Source of the DNA: a virus
Direction: 5' to 3' (one strand)
DNA length: 41,290 nucleotides
Virus record (IMG/VR): IMGVR_UViG_3300006334_000009
Coordinates: 1-41,290 of that record
The notes beneath the pieces were generated by a model. That model saw only the letters and a program-made list of their open reading frames with translations, was not told the DNA's origin and ran no database searches. A program made the position numbers and the translations under genes. Positions 22,445 through 31,087 of the stretch are shown in pieces. The number at the start of each line of letters is the position of its first letter. Positions within the stretch are counted from its first letter, which is position 1.

Positions 22445-24328
22445 ATGGCAAACAGTAACGCAGCAATAGCGGCAGCCCTTGGAGAAGAAGTTCCTAAACA
22501 AAGACTAAGATCTATGGGACAAGGTCTCACTTTAGGTTTTGCAGATGAGTTAGAGGCGCGAGCGGTGGCGTTAGCGAGCGGTCGTCAATATGAGGATGTT
22601 TTGCAAGAGGTCAGGGATAAGTTGGCTGCTTACCAGGCAGCGTATCCGGGCAGTTCTATGGGCTATGAAGCAGCTGGTGCGGTGGCTCCCACAGCTTTAG
22701 CTCTTCTTGCGGCACCATTTACTGGTGGATCATCAACAGCAGTTGCTGCTCCAAGTTGGTTGAAGTTGCTTGGTGTTGGTGCGTTAGAGGGTGCTGCATA
22801 TGGTTTTGGCACTGGTGAGGGTGATTTTAATCAACGGGCTGATAGGGCGTTACCGGGTGCCGCTCTTGGTGCTCCGGGGGCTGTGCTTGGTGGAACTGCT
22901 GCAAACATTGTGATGAGTGGGCTGAAAAGGTTGTCGGATGCGGGCAGAAGGATTGCGGGCCGACGAGGATCAAGTGTTGTTGAGAACGAAATACAAAGGC
23001 TCGTACAGCAAACCGGAAAAGATCCAGAGCAAGTTGTACAAGACCTTATGGATGGACGCATACTTGCTGAAAACAGAACATTAGCGGCTGCTATAAAAAT
23101 AATGCAAACAGGTCCGGCAACGCCAGTTATTCAAAAAGCCATGAGAGAAAGACCACGAATGCAGCGCGACAGAGCCGGGCAAGTTTTATCTGAGACGCTT
23201 GACGATGGCGATCCAAATATGGAGGCCGTTAGAAAGTATCGTGACAGCGATTTGGAAACGCAAAAAGCAATTAGTAGAGAATATAAACAATTTAGACGAC
23301 CTCGCGTCGATGCCTCCGTTTTTGATGATTTAAAAAAGATCTTGGAGCGCAATCCGCAATTTGGAGAAGATCTGAATGAAATGCAAAACACGTTAATGAG
23401 AAAACCACTATTTAGTTTTAACGATGCGGGCGATATAAAATTTTTACGTAGGCCAACAGTGCAAGAGGCCGAAGAGGTTTATAAAGTTATTCGTGATAGA
23501 GGTATTGCGATGGAAAAGACCAAACCTTTCTTGGCAAGTGGAACAAGAAACCTAGGTCGACGTCTTAAAGATAAATTAAATAAGGCATTTCCAAAACTTG
23601 CAGATGCTCGAGCGCAAGCACAGGCAATACAAATAAATCGTAACGCTTTTGAGTCGGGCAAAAAATCTTTGGGTGGAAAAGACGTTTACGAAACGCTTAT
23701 GGAGGTTGAAGAAAAATTTGGTTCACCCGAAGCGTTAGATAGTTTTAGAACAGGGTTTTTAGCCGGGATTCAGCAGCAACTTACACAGGCAAGGCAAAAA
23801 GGTATTATTAGAGATTTAGTTGATGACAGTAAAAAACCGGGAATGTTGCTTCGTAACTTGATTCCTGATGATACTGATTACGATAAAGTTATTAAACAGC
23901 TACAGCTTGCTGCTGAAAGCGAAGACGTGGCACAAAAAGTATTAAACAATAGCATAACTATTGAAGGCGAAATTTCTAAACAAGCACAAAATTCTGGTAT
24001 TGGCGCGTCGGACGTTATTGGACTCTTCAGTTACAACCCAGAGTCTTATTTTAGAACAGTCAGTAAACTTGCAAACAGATTTTCAAGAGATTTAACACCA
24101 GATGAAAATTTAAGGATTGCGCAAATTCTTGTCTCTGAGGATCCAGACCTAGTGAAAAATGCTATCTTTGACGATAGTGCTATGCAGAAACTGGTGGATT
24201 GGTTTGATGCTAACAAGGGTCGTGTTATGGGCGCGGGCAGAAGAGCAGGAGCAGTTGTCGGAGGCGGTGTTGGCACTGCGCTTGCCGACGATATGGGACT
24301 CTTGGAGCTAATGGAGCTAAGAAGATGA
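22445..24328 (+). CDS. Large internal virion protein (627 aa)
   Basis: A helical protein with an N-terminal GQGLTLGFADELEARAVALASG segment known from phage injection proteins, then an Ala/Gly-rich hydrophobic region (residues ~75-160, including GAVAPTALALLAAPF) that could insert into membrane. The rest is charged coiled helices. It ends 4 bases into the portal gene. It is likely part of the ejection core forming a channel through the host envelope. Confidence 0.65.
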   Translation: MANSNAAIAAALGEEVPKQRLRSMGQGLTLGFADELEARAVALASGRQYEDVLQEVRDKLAAYQAAYPGSSMGYEAAGAVAPTALALLAAPFTGGSSTAVAAPSWLKLLGVGALEGAAYGFGTGEGDFNQRADRALPGAALGAPGAVLGGTAANIVMSGLKRLSDAGRRIAGRRGSSVVENEIQRLVQQTGKDPEQVVQDLMDGRILAENRTLAAAIKIMQTGPATPVIQKAMRERPRMQRDRAGQVLSETLDDGDPNMEAVRKYRDSDLETQKAISREYKQFRRPRVDASVFDDLKKILERNPQFGEDLNEMQNTLMRKPLFSFNDAGDIKFLRRPTVQEAEEVYKVIRDRGIAMEKTKPFLASGTRNLGRRLKDKLNKAFPKLADARAQAQAIQINRNAFESGKKSLGGKDVYETLMEVEEKFGSPEALDSFRTGFLAGIQQQLTQARQKGIIRDLVDDSKKPGMLLRNLIPDDTDYDKVIKQLQLAAESEDVAQKVLNNSITIEGEISKQAQNSGIGASDVIGLFSYNPESYFRTVSKLANRFSRDLTPDENLRIAQILVSEDPDLVKNAIFDDSAMQKLVDWFDANKGRVMGAGRRAGAVVGGGVGTALADDMGLLELMELRR

Positions 24329-26427
24329 AATTAGAAAAACTAGATCAATTACAAATTGAAAGCATTGTTTCCAAAGCTATCCAAGACGCGGTTGATTTCA
24401 TAGACGACGAAATAGAACCACAAAGAATTAAAGCACAAAGATACTATGATGCCGAGGTGGATATAGGACATGAGCAAGGCCGAAGCGGTGTTGTAGCAAC
24501 GAAGTGTCGTGAGGCCGTGAGAGGTTTAAAGCCTTCGATTCAAAGGATTTTTTTGACAAACGAAAAACCAGTTGAATTTGTGCCACGCGGACCAGAAGAC
24601 GTGAATGCGGCAGAACAGGCAACGTCATATATAACGTATAAGTTTCATCAGCATAATGGTTATAGATTGCTAAATGACGTAATGCAGGACGCGATGGTTA
24701 AAAAAACAGGGATTGCCTACGTTTATTTTAATGAAGAAATGCGCAGTGAAATACACACTTATACAAATTTAAATGATGAAGAATTTGCTTTGCTTGTGGA
24801 TGACGACGAAGTTGAAGTCGTTGAGCATGAAGAAACTCAAACTGCTGTTATTGATGAAACAGGCATGGAAGTGTCTGAAACATCGCACGACGTAAAAATA
24901 AGTCGCCAGGTGTCTGTTGGTGATCTTTGCATCGAAAGTTTACCTCCAGAGGATTTTTTCGTGGATCGGAACGCAAGAAGTATGGATGACTATTACATTT
25001 GTGGTCACACGAGCGAAAAAAGAATTTCTGATTTATTAGCGATGGGTTTTTCGTTGGATGATCTCAAAGGTTTAGACGGTGATGATTACAGCAGCGTTGA
25101 CGATGAGACCGAGTTTGAAAGGCGTGGGTACACGGTAGACAACAGTGACGATGAAAATATTACAGCATCGTCAAAAAAGATAACAGTTACAACGGCTTAC
25201 ATGATGTTAGACATCGAGGGAACTGGTGTTCCACAGCTTTATCAATTTACTTGTGCGGGTGGTATGTATACGTTGCTCGATTACACTGAGGCTGATTATG
25301 CTCCGTACGCGATTTTTGAGTGCGACCCGGAAAGCCACGCATTTTTTGGGACGTCTTTAGTTGATTTAATTATACATGATCAAGATGCTGCCACGTCAAT
25401 GCTCAGAGGTGTGCTTGACAATGTTGCACTCACAAACAATCCCGGTGTGTTAGTTAATGAATCTCTTTGTGCAGTTGATGACCTTTTAAATAATGAGATT
25501 GGCAGAATTGTTAGAGTTACTGCTCCAAATGCCGTGTCTGAGATGACCGTGCCTTTTACTGCCGGATCCACACTCCCGGCTTTGCAGTATTTTGATCAAT
25601 TGGTTGATAATAAAACTGGCGTTTCAAAAATGGCGCAAGGGTTAGATCCGGATGTTCTTAAAAGCACTACCGCAACGGCCATTGCTGCTTCGCAAGAAGG
25701 ACAAACAGGTCAGGCAGAAGTTATAGCTCGAAACTTCGCTGAAGGCGGCATGAAACGAATGTTTAAATTAATGCTTCAGTGCATGATAAAAAACACTAAT
25801 AAAGACGAAATTATGCGTCTTAATGGTGAGTTTATTCCTGTCGATATTAAAGACTGGGATGCTGATATGGATATGACCATTAACGTCGGTGTCGGAACAG
25901 GTCGAGAAAATGACAAAGTTATGGTTTTACAGCAATTGCTTCAAATTCAACAAACAATATATCAACAATATGGTCCAGCAAACGGTTTAGTTTCTTTAAC
26001 GCAAATTAGAAACACGATTGCTGATATTATGGGCTTTGCCGGGATCCGCAACAGTGATCGATATATTGCGCCGATGACAAAGGATGTTGAGGCTGCAATG
26101 TTGGCACAACAACAGCAACAAGCGATGCAAATGGCGGCAATGCAGCAACAGGCACCGGATCCAAACCAAGCGTTTATGCAAACAGAAATGATGAAATCAC
26201 AGATGGATATGCAAAAAACAGCCATGAACAATCAGACTAAAATGCACGAGTTGGCAATGAAAGACGATTTACAGCGCGATCAAATGGTGCAAGACTTAGC
26301 AATTAAGGTCGCTGAGATACTCGGAAAGTATGGAACAGCTGTGGATGTAGAAGAAATAAAGGGTGAGCAAGCTGCCGTAAGGGAGCATCACGCTCAAATG
26401 ATGGGAATGCAAGGTAGTGGATATTGA
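24325..26427 (+). CDS. Portal protein, P22-like
   Basis: A 700-residue portal. The early region has IEPQRIKAQRYYDAEV, SGVVATKCREAVRGLKPSI and MVKKTGIAYVYF; the centre has EDFFVDRNARSMDDYYICGH and GTSLVDLIIHDQDAATSMLRGVLDNVALTNNPG; a DQLVDNKTGVSKMAQGLDPDVLKSTTATAIAA segment follows. These are hallmarks of large P22/SU10-type portals. The C-terminal ~110 residues are Gln/Met-rich and helical, like the barrel of P22 gp1. It forms the dodecameric DNA gate. Confidence 0.92.
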   Translation: MKLEKLDQLQIESIVSKAIQDAVDFIDDEIEPQRIKAQRYYDAEVDIGHEQGRSGVVATKCREAVRGLKPSIQRIFLTNEKPVEFVPRGPEDVNAAEQATSYITYKFHQHNGYRLLNDVMQDAMVKKTGIAYVYFNEEMRSEIHTYTNLNDEEFALLVDDDEVEVVEHEETQTAVIDETGMEVSETSHDVKISRQVSVGDLCIESLPPEDFFVDRNARSMDDYYICGHTSEKRISDLLAMGFSLDDLKGLDGDDYSSVDDETEFERRGYTVDNSDDENITASSKKITVTTAYMMLDIEGTGVPQLYQFTCAGGMYTLLDYTEADYAPYAIFECDPESHAFFGTSLVDLIIHDQDAATSMLRGVLDNVALTNNPGVLVNESLCAVDDLLNNEIGRIVRVTAPNAVSEMTVPFTAGSTLPALQYFDQLVDNKTGVSKMAQGLDPDVLKSTTATAIAASQEGQTGQAEVIARNFAEGGMKRMFKLMLQCMIKNTNKDEIMRLNGEFIPVDIKDWDADMDMTINVGVGTGRENDKVMVLQQLLQIQQTIYQQYGPANGLVSLTQIRNTIADIMGFAGIRNSDRYIAPMTKDVEAAMLAQQQQQAMQMAAMQQQAPDPNQAFMQTEMMKSQMDMQKTAMNNQTKMHELAMKDDLQRDQMVQDLAIKVAEILGKYGTAVDVEEIKGEQAAVREHHAQMMGMQGSGY

Positions 26428-26647
26428 GCAAAGGGCTAAACGCTCTAAGTCATTACTAGAAAACGAGTGGTTTCAAGAGACCATGAAGGATTTACGAAAT
26501 CAACAAACAAAGATTTTCGTGAATAGTGCCGCTCATGAATTGGAACAACGTGAGGAGGCTCACGCCATTTTGCGAGCATTAAAATCAATCGAGGTATCAT
26601 TGCAGTCCGACGTGAATGCGGTGAAACTCATAGAGAGAAGAGGATAG
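26417..26647 (+). CDS. Small head-region protein (76 aa)
   Basis: GTG start at 26417 overlapping the portal gene by 11 bases. It is a highly helical, charged protein (KDLRNQQTKIFVNSAAHELEQREEAHAILRALKSI). Similar small coils lie between portal and scaffold in other phages I recall. Function unknown. Confidence 0.6.
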   Translation: MDIEQRAKRSKSLLENEWFQETMKDLRNQQTKIFVNSAAHELEQREEAHAILRALKSIEVSLQSDVNAVKLIERRG

Positions 26648-26654
26648 CACCGTT

Positions 26655-27671
26655 ATGGATACGACTAAGCCTAGTGGATCATTGGACGCAGTAGAAAACC
26701 TGATCTTTGAGCCACAACCAAATCCTGAACCAGAAGCTGAAGAAGCTGTCGAGGCAACTGAAGACCAGCAGACCGAGGCAGTCGAAGAGGCTGAAGTATT
26801 AGAGGATGTCGATGAGGTATCGGACATCGATGAAGAAACAACCGATACTGAGGATGTACTAGAAGACGACACAGCCGTTCCCTTGGAGCTTACGGATGAT
26901 CTAATGATTGAATACAAATCAGACGGAGAAATCAAAAGCAAAACCTTAGGGGAGCTAAAGCAAAGTGCCGCCGGACAAGATTATATTCAAAAGGGAATGG
27001 CAGACAACGCAACTCTAAGAAAAGAGTTAGAGGCGGCAAAGGATGACTTTGCACGTGAAAAAGCTGCCGTGACCGAAGAACGCCAAGCCTTGATGACTAT
27101 GGCGCAACAAATGCAAAGTGGTAATATTCCACCGTTGCCAGAGTACCCATCCGAGGAGCTTAAACAAAGCGACCCAGTAGGTTGGAACCTGGCGGCAGAG
27201 GAGTATCGTCACGCGGTTGATGTACGCAATCGATGGGAAAACAACGTGAAAGCTATGGCTGAACGTGATGCTATAGAAAAACAAAATGCTGAGAAAGAAT
27301 TTCTATCTCAACAGGCCATGCGTTTAACAGATTGGATGCCTGAATTTAAGGATCCAGAAAAGCGAAGTGCATTTATTCTTGATATGTCAAACAAAGCTAA
27401 AAAACATTACAATCTCACTGATGAGCAAATGCGTAGTGTTAAAACGGCTGATGAGGTCATGATTTTAACTGATGCACTTAAATATCGCGAGTTAAAAGCA
27501 AATCAATCTGCGGCAAAAGCAAAAGCCAAAGGTGCGAGGCCAACCGTTAATAAACCCGGAGCGCGTAAAACAAACATTGCATCAAAAACGTCAAGAGCAA
27601 AAGAGGCAAAGGCAAACATGAGCAAGAGTGGCAGCATCGATGATGTTGCGAAGTTTCTCTTAAATTCTTAA
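26655..27671 (+). CDS. Scaffolding protein
   Basis: A 338-residue protein with a very acidic first ~95 residues (runs of Glu/Asp), a long coiled-coil-like middle (ATLRKELEAAKDDFAREKAAV) and a basic C-terminus (KAKAKGARPTVNKPGARK). This charge layout and its place between portal and major capsid gene are typical of scaffolds, which guide procapsid assembly and are then removed. Confidence 0.85.
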   Translation: MDTTKPSGSLDAVENLIFEPQPNPEPEAEEAVEATEDQQTEAVEEAEVLEDVDEVSDIDEETTDTEDVLEDDTAVPLELTDDLMIEYKSDGEIKSKTLGELKQSAAGQDYIQKGMADNATLRKELEAAKDDFAREKAAVTEERQALMTMAQQMQSGNIPPLPEYPSEELKQSDPVGWNLAAEEYRHAVDVRNRWENNVKAMAERDAIEKQNAEKEFLSQQAMRLTDWMPEFKDPEKRSAFILDMSNKAKKHYNLTDEQMRSVKTADEVMILTDALKYRELKANQSAAKAKAKGARPTVNKPGARKTNIASKTSRAKEAKANMSKSGSIDDVAKFLLNS

Positions 27672-27692
27672 TTTGTCGAAAGGACTATAATC

Positions 27693-28682
27693 ATGGCCGT
27701 AACTGCCAACACAAACGAGACATACGATGTCACAACCATAAGAGAGGACCTATCTGAAGCGATGGCCTCTATCACCCCAACAGAGACAATTTTGATGTCC
27801 TCTATTGGAACACGCAACGTTGACAACACATTCTTTGAGTGGAGTGAAGTCGATCTTGCCGCAACTGGGGCCAATCGCCAAATTGAAGGTGACGTAGGGT
27901 TAAGTAACACAGCCCCTACAAATGCAGTTCGCAAAGGAGCGCACACGCAGATATCTGCGAAAATAGTAGAAGTTAGTTCAACAGCAAATGCTGTAAACGG
28001 TGTTGCAAATGCGCAGACTGTTGCAAAACAGGTAGCTTATAAATTAAGCGAATTAAAGCGTGACATGGAGGCCATGTTACTGGACAATGTCCCAAGTGCA
28101 GCAGGTAGCTCTGGCAACGCTAGACAGACTGCTGGTCTCCCGGCATACCTAACCACAAACGTTTCACGTGGTACTGGTGGTGCCAACGGCACAACATCAG
28201 GCACTGGCGAAGCGGGTTCTGTAAATGCTGCAGCGACCGATGGTACATTAAGGGCCATCACAGAGTCTCTTCTTAAAACAGTCGTAAAATCATGTTGGGA
28301 CCAGGGTGCGCAACCAACTATTGTGATGTGTGGATCTTCACAGAAGCAAACCATATCAACATTCACAGGTAACGCGACTAAATTCCAAGAAGTCGACGAT
28401 AAAAAATTAACAGCTGCTGTTGATATTTATATTTCTGACTTCGGTGAATTACAGATTGTGCCTAATCGCCATATGCGTAAACGTACGGTGTCAAGTGTGG
28501 TGCATACACCTGATGTTCTTGTACTAGATCCGTCATATGCAGAGGTTGCTTACTTGCAGACTGCCAAGCAAGAACCGTTGGCTAAGACAGGTTTGTCAGA
28601 GCGAAGATTAATTTCATGCGAGTATGGCTTGCAAGTAACTTCGCAAAAAGCTCACGGTATCGTGGCTGATATCCAAAACTAA
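27693..28682 (+). CDS. Major capsid protein, SU10/DUF5309 family
   Basis: A 329-residue HK97-fold capsid protein. Recognisable segments: YDVTTIREDLSEAMASITPTETILMSSIG near the start, NTFFEWSEVDLA, a linker with alanine/glycine, the segment VKSCWDQGAQPTIVMCGSSQKQTISTF, and near the end VVHTPDVLVLDPSYAEVAYLQT and EYGLQVTSQKAHGIV. These match the SU10-type major capsid family (DUF5309). A hairpin follows the stop. Confidence 0.9.
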   Translation: MAVTANTNETYDVTTIREDLSEAMASITPTETILMSSIGTRNVDNTFFEWSEVDLAATGANRQIEGDVGLSNTAPTNAVRKGAHTQISAKIVEVSSTANAVNGVANAQTVAKQVAYKLSELKRDMEAMLLDNVPSAAGSSGNARQTAGLPAYLTTNVSRGTGGANGTTSGTGEAGSVNAAATDGTLRAITESLLKTVVKSCWDQGAQPTIVMCGSSQKQTISTFTGNATKFQEVDDKKLTAAVDIYISDFGELQIVPNRHMRKRTVSSVVHTPDVLVLDPSYAEVAYLQTAKQEPLAKTGLSERRLISCEYGLQVTSQKAHGIVADIQN

Positions 28683-28690
28683 TAAAAAAA

Positions 28691-28712
28691 GGTGGGGCAG
28701 CAATGCCCCATC
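28691..28712 (+). other. GNRA hairpin after the capsid gene
   Basis: A 9-bp stem (one G-T pair) around the tetraloop GCAA: GGGGCA (28694-28699) with TGCCCC (28704-28709). It lies between the capsid stop and the GGAGG box of the next gene. No T-run follows on the plus strand, so partial attenuation or mRNA protection is more likely than full termination. Confidence 0.75.
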
Positions 28713-28727
28713 CACACGGAGGATATT

Positions 28728-28994
28728 ATGAAAGTTAAAATAACAACCGACAGAAAGCCCTTTGTAAAAGGTTCTGCCGCTAATGAAGGCGACGAGATAG
28801 AGGTAAGTGCTGACGAAGGTGCAATTTTATTGCAAGCTGGCTTTGCACTTGAGATAGGAACATCCAAGCCCAAAAGAGCTAGAAATGCAAAAGGTCAGCT
28901 GAAAAAGGACGATCCAAATACACCTGATGTGAATGAAGCATGGACCGACGGAAAAGGTCCGGCGAAAAAAACAAAGAAAAAGGCTAAAAAATGA
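28728..28994 (+). CDS. Head-associated basic protein (88 aa)
   Basis: The start is ATG 28728 behind GGAGG. The first ~45 residues are a small beta domain (VKITTDRKPFVKGSAANEGDEIEVSADEGAILLQAGFALEI), and the rest is lysine-rich and probably disordered. Comparable proteins follow the capsid gene in many phages. Possibly a capsid-stabilising or completion protein. The next gene overlaps the stop (ATGA). Confidence 0.65.
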   Translation: MKVKITTDRKPFVKGSAANEGDEIEVSADEGAILLQAGFALEIGTSKPKRARNAKGQLKKDDPNTPDVNEAWTDGKGPAKKTKKKAKK

Positions 28995-29266
28995 GTGTCC
29001 AAACAAGATATTTTGATGAAGATGGTAAAATTATAATCCAACGGACTCAGGATGTTCAGCGCATTTTAGATTTTAATAAAGAGCGTAATATAGACGGTCA
29101 TAATCGTAAGTCTGATATGAGGCTTGCTGGGTCAATACCTTTTGTTGTAATCGAGCAATGGGTGCGCGAAAGCGGATGCAAATTAGGCTCTCCAGAATTT
29201 CTAGAATATTGCAAGAAACAGTTGATGTCGGGCAATTATAGCAAATTAATTGCCAACGGATATTAA
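28991..29266 (+). CDS. Conserved phage protein (91 aa), head region
   Basis: I recall this family from marine phages downstream of the capsid gene: HNRKSDMRLAGSIPFVVIEQWVRESGCKLGSPEFLEYCKKQL, then SNYSKL-like end. It has no membrane segment. Likely a structural or assembly factor; function unknown. The start overlaps the previous gene by 4 bases. Confidence 0.65.
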   Translation: MSVQTRYFDEDGKIIIQRTQDVQRILDFNKERNIDGHNRKSDMRLAGSIPFVVIEQWVRESGCKLGSPEFLEYCKKQLMSGNYSKLIANGY

Positions 29267-29668
29267 ATGGAGTTGCCCAAAGTAAACATCGCTCTTGCTG
29301 GAAGTGCAGTGATAGCGATCTGTAGTACCTTGGGTGGTGGCGTTTGGTATATGAGTCAACAAGCCTCCGTCATTGAAGCATTACAGTCAGATTTAGAAAA
29401 GTTGACTGTAGAAAACTCAGCAGTTGACCGCACCAATTTGATCAGAGATGTGCAAGCAAATTCTGAGAAAATAACGGACATCGTTGATTATATCGTAGAG
29501 GTTGAGGATGAGGGCGGTGAAACAATTGATGACATCTATGAAGAGATAGACGCCTTGCATGAAGAGACCGCATCAATGGCTCAACATATGATGGCTATAA
29601 TTAAGCTGCAAGCAAGAGTTGCAGTCTTAGAAAAGACAGTAGAGTTTACCCGTAAAGACGGAATGTAG
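29267..29668 (+). CDS. Single-span membrane protein with coiled coil
   Basis: A hydrophobic segment at residues ~7-27 (IALAGSAVIAICSTLGGGVWY) is followed by a long acidic coiled coil (ALQSDLEKLTVENSA, DIYEEIDALHEETASM). The topology, an N-terminal anchor plus periplasmic coil, resembles an i-spanin, though no o-spanin was identified. It could also be a virion-membrane protein. It opens the lysis-type cluster. Confidence 0.55.
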   Translation: MELPKVNIALAGSAVIAICSTLGGGVWYMSQQASVIEALQSDLEKLTVENSAVDRTNLIRDVQANSEKITDIVDYIVEVEDEGGETIDDIYEEIDALHEETASMAQHMMAIIKLQARVAVLEKTVEFTRKDGM

Positions 29669-29670
29669 AC

Positions 29671-30141
29671 ATGGATCCTATCAGCTTGCTTGCGTCCATA
29701 AAGACCGGCATAGCGGCGGGCAAAACCGTTGCTGGTTTAAGTAAGCAAATTGGTCAATTCTTTGATGCAACCGACAGTGCAAAAAAGAAACTGCAAAAAA
29801 AGGGTATTACCTCGTCAGATGTTAATTCTGTTGCATATGCAAGATGGGAATCTGAATTAAAAGCGGCACAAGCTGAACAGGAGCTTAAGGATTGGATTTG
29901 TGATCCAACAAAAAGTGGATTAGGACCATCGCATTGGAATACTTTGTTAAAGATTAGAAGAGAAGTTTTAGCAGAAAAACGCGAAGCAGAGCGTCTGGCA
30001 AGGCGTGAGGCGCAGGAAAGGGCTGACTTGGCACTTACTGCGGCATCTATTGTTTTGCTTCTCACGGCCTCTGCTGTTGGCTCTACGGCCTATTTGCATC
30101 ATATGGGCTGGTTAAACATTTGGGATTATTGGCCTTGGTAG
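29671..30141 (+). CDS. Phage membrane protein (156 aa)
   Basis: Soluble helical N-terminal part (PISLLASIKTGIAAGKTVAGLSKQIGQFFDATDSA), a charged middle (IRREVLAEKREAERLARREAQE) and one likely membrane span near residues 120-142 (LALTAASIVLLLTASAVGSTAYL), ending WNIWDYWPW-like aromatic residues. I know similar proteins after the capsid gene in marine phages. Function unknown. Confidence 0.6.
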   Translation: MDPISLLASIKTGIAAGKTVAGLSKQIGQFFDATDSAKKKLQKKGITSSDVNSVAYARWESELKAAQAEQELKDWICDPTKSGLGPSHWNTLLKIRREVLAEKREAERLARREAQERADLALTAASIVLLLTASAVGSTAYLHHMGWLNIWDYWPW

Positions 30142-30314
30142 TTTATGTTTTAGTTTTTATTCAGTTTGTGAATACAGATAATTTGAGGTTCTATCAAATA
30201 GCAACCTTTCCAGAAATGAGCCAATGCCAGGAAGAGAAAAAGAAAGCGAGCGTCATGAAAAATCACTCAAGTCAGGAGCTTTTGTGTTTGGAGATAACGA
30301 CCCAGTTGCCATAG
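30120..30314 (+). CDS. Small secreted/anchored Cys-containing protein
   Basis: TTG start at 30120, overlapping the previous gene by 22 bases. Residues 1-~17 are hydrophobic (LLALVVYVLVFIQFV), a likely signal anchor; the rest has two cysteines (SQCQEEKKKAS, LLCLEI). I recall small phage proteins with the same order of anchor, aromatic YYQ, Cys, basic helix, Cys. The exact start is uncertain. Confidence 0.5.
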   Translation: MGLLALVVYVLVFIQFVNTDNLRFYQIATFPEMSQCQEEKKKASVMKNHSSQELLCLEITTQLP

Positions 30315-30421
30315 AGCGTGGCAAAAAATGGGCTGTTTACGATAAAAATGGACGATTGATTATATTAGGGTATAATAAAAGAATAGTTGAGGAGTATGCA
30401 CATGCCCAAAGCAAACTATGA
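30284..30421 (+). CDS. Small protein (45 aa), lysis region
   Basis: The start chosen is GTG 30284 behind AGGAG; an ATG at 30224 would give 65 residues but overlap the previous gene far more. The core KKWAVYDKNGRLIILGYNKRIVEEYA looks like a small beta-beta-alpha unit. Function unknown. It overlaps the next gene by 20 bases. Confidence 0.5.
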   Translation: MFGDNDPVAIERGKKWAVYDKNGRLIILGYNKRIVEEYAHAQSKL

Positions 30422-30707
30422 TTTTAATGACAACGGTAAGATCGATCCCGAAGAGCGTCAGATAATGTTGGAAGATCGACGTCGAATTATGATGGATGCA
30501 GATGCCAAGCGTGATGCTCAAAGGCGCATGGCTTGGTTCAGTTTGACTGGTATGCTTTTGTTTCCGTTTGGCGTGGTTTTTACAGAGTGGATGGAGCTTC
30601 CTAGGGCGTCAGAAATGCTATCATCTATGAGCAATATATATTATGTCAGTATCGCTGCCATTGTTGCGGCGTACTATGGATTTACAAACATGGGGTCTAA
30701 AGAATGA
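30402..30707 (+). CDS. Holin-like membrane protein with EF-hand loop
   Basis: The start is ATG 30402 with GAGGAG 7 bases upstream. Residues 5-16 (DFNDNGKIDPEE) match a canonical EF-hand calcium-binding loop at positions 1, 3, 5, 6, 8, 9 and 12. A charged helix follows, then two likely membrane spans (~45-63 and ~78-97). The layout suggests a holin or holin-like protein whose soluble N-terminus binds calcium. Next to another holin candidate and the endolysin. Confidence 0.6.
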   Translation: MPKANYDFNDNGKIDPEERQIMLEDRRRIMMDADAKRDAQRRMAWFSLTGMLLFPFGVVFTEWMELPRASEMLSSMSNIYYVSIAAIVAAYYGFTNMGSKE

Positions 30708-31087
30708 TAGGACAATTATTAGGACCAGTTGCGAGTCTTGCGAGCAGTTGGCTCGACGCAAAGACCACAAAACAGGCAGCAGAGGCTAAGTTAAAATTAA
30801 CCGAGGCTGAAGCAAAAGCTAAAATATTACTCTCAGAGAAAACAAGCGCAGCGGACTGGGAGCGCATCATGGCTGAGAACAGTGGATCGTCATGGAAAGA
30901 TGAGTGGTTCGTAATTATACTAAGTTTGCCTTTAATTTTATGTTGGATCCCGGCGGCAGATGGTTGGGTGCAACGAGGTTTTGAGCAGCTTGATAAAGCC
31001 CCGGACTGGTATTTTTACAGTTTGGGAATTGCAATAAGTGCCTCTTTCGGTGTGAAAGGGTACAAACAATTTATTAGGAGAAAGTAA
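30704..31087 (+). CDS. Putative holin (GTA-holin-3TM-like)
   Basis: A 127-residue protein: an N-terminal LLGPVASLASSWLDAKTTKQAAEAKLKLTEAEAKAKI helix, then DWERIMAENSGSSWKDEWFVIILSLPLILCWIP and a C-terminal FYSLGIAISASFGVKGYKQF span. This order of amphipathic helix, 'SWKDEW' and two spans fits the holin family found in gene transfer agents and marine phages. It overlaps the EF-hand gene and shares a base with the endolysin start, as a lysis cassette would. Confidence 0.7.
   Translation: MIGQLLGPVASLASSWLDAKTTKQAAEAKLKLTEAEAKAKILLSEKTSAADWERIMAENSGSSWKDEWFVIILSLPLILCWIPAADGWVQRGFEQLDKAPDWYFYSLGIAISASFGVKGYKQFIRRK

Noticed and set aside
22831-24276. Several minus-strand frames opposite the large internal virion gene
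   Set aside because: Serine/proline-rich shadow frames typical of the antisense of an Ala/Arg-rich gene, with no start signals.
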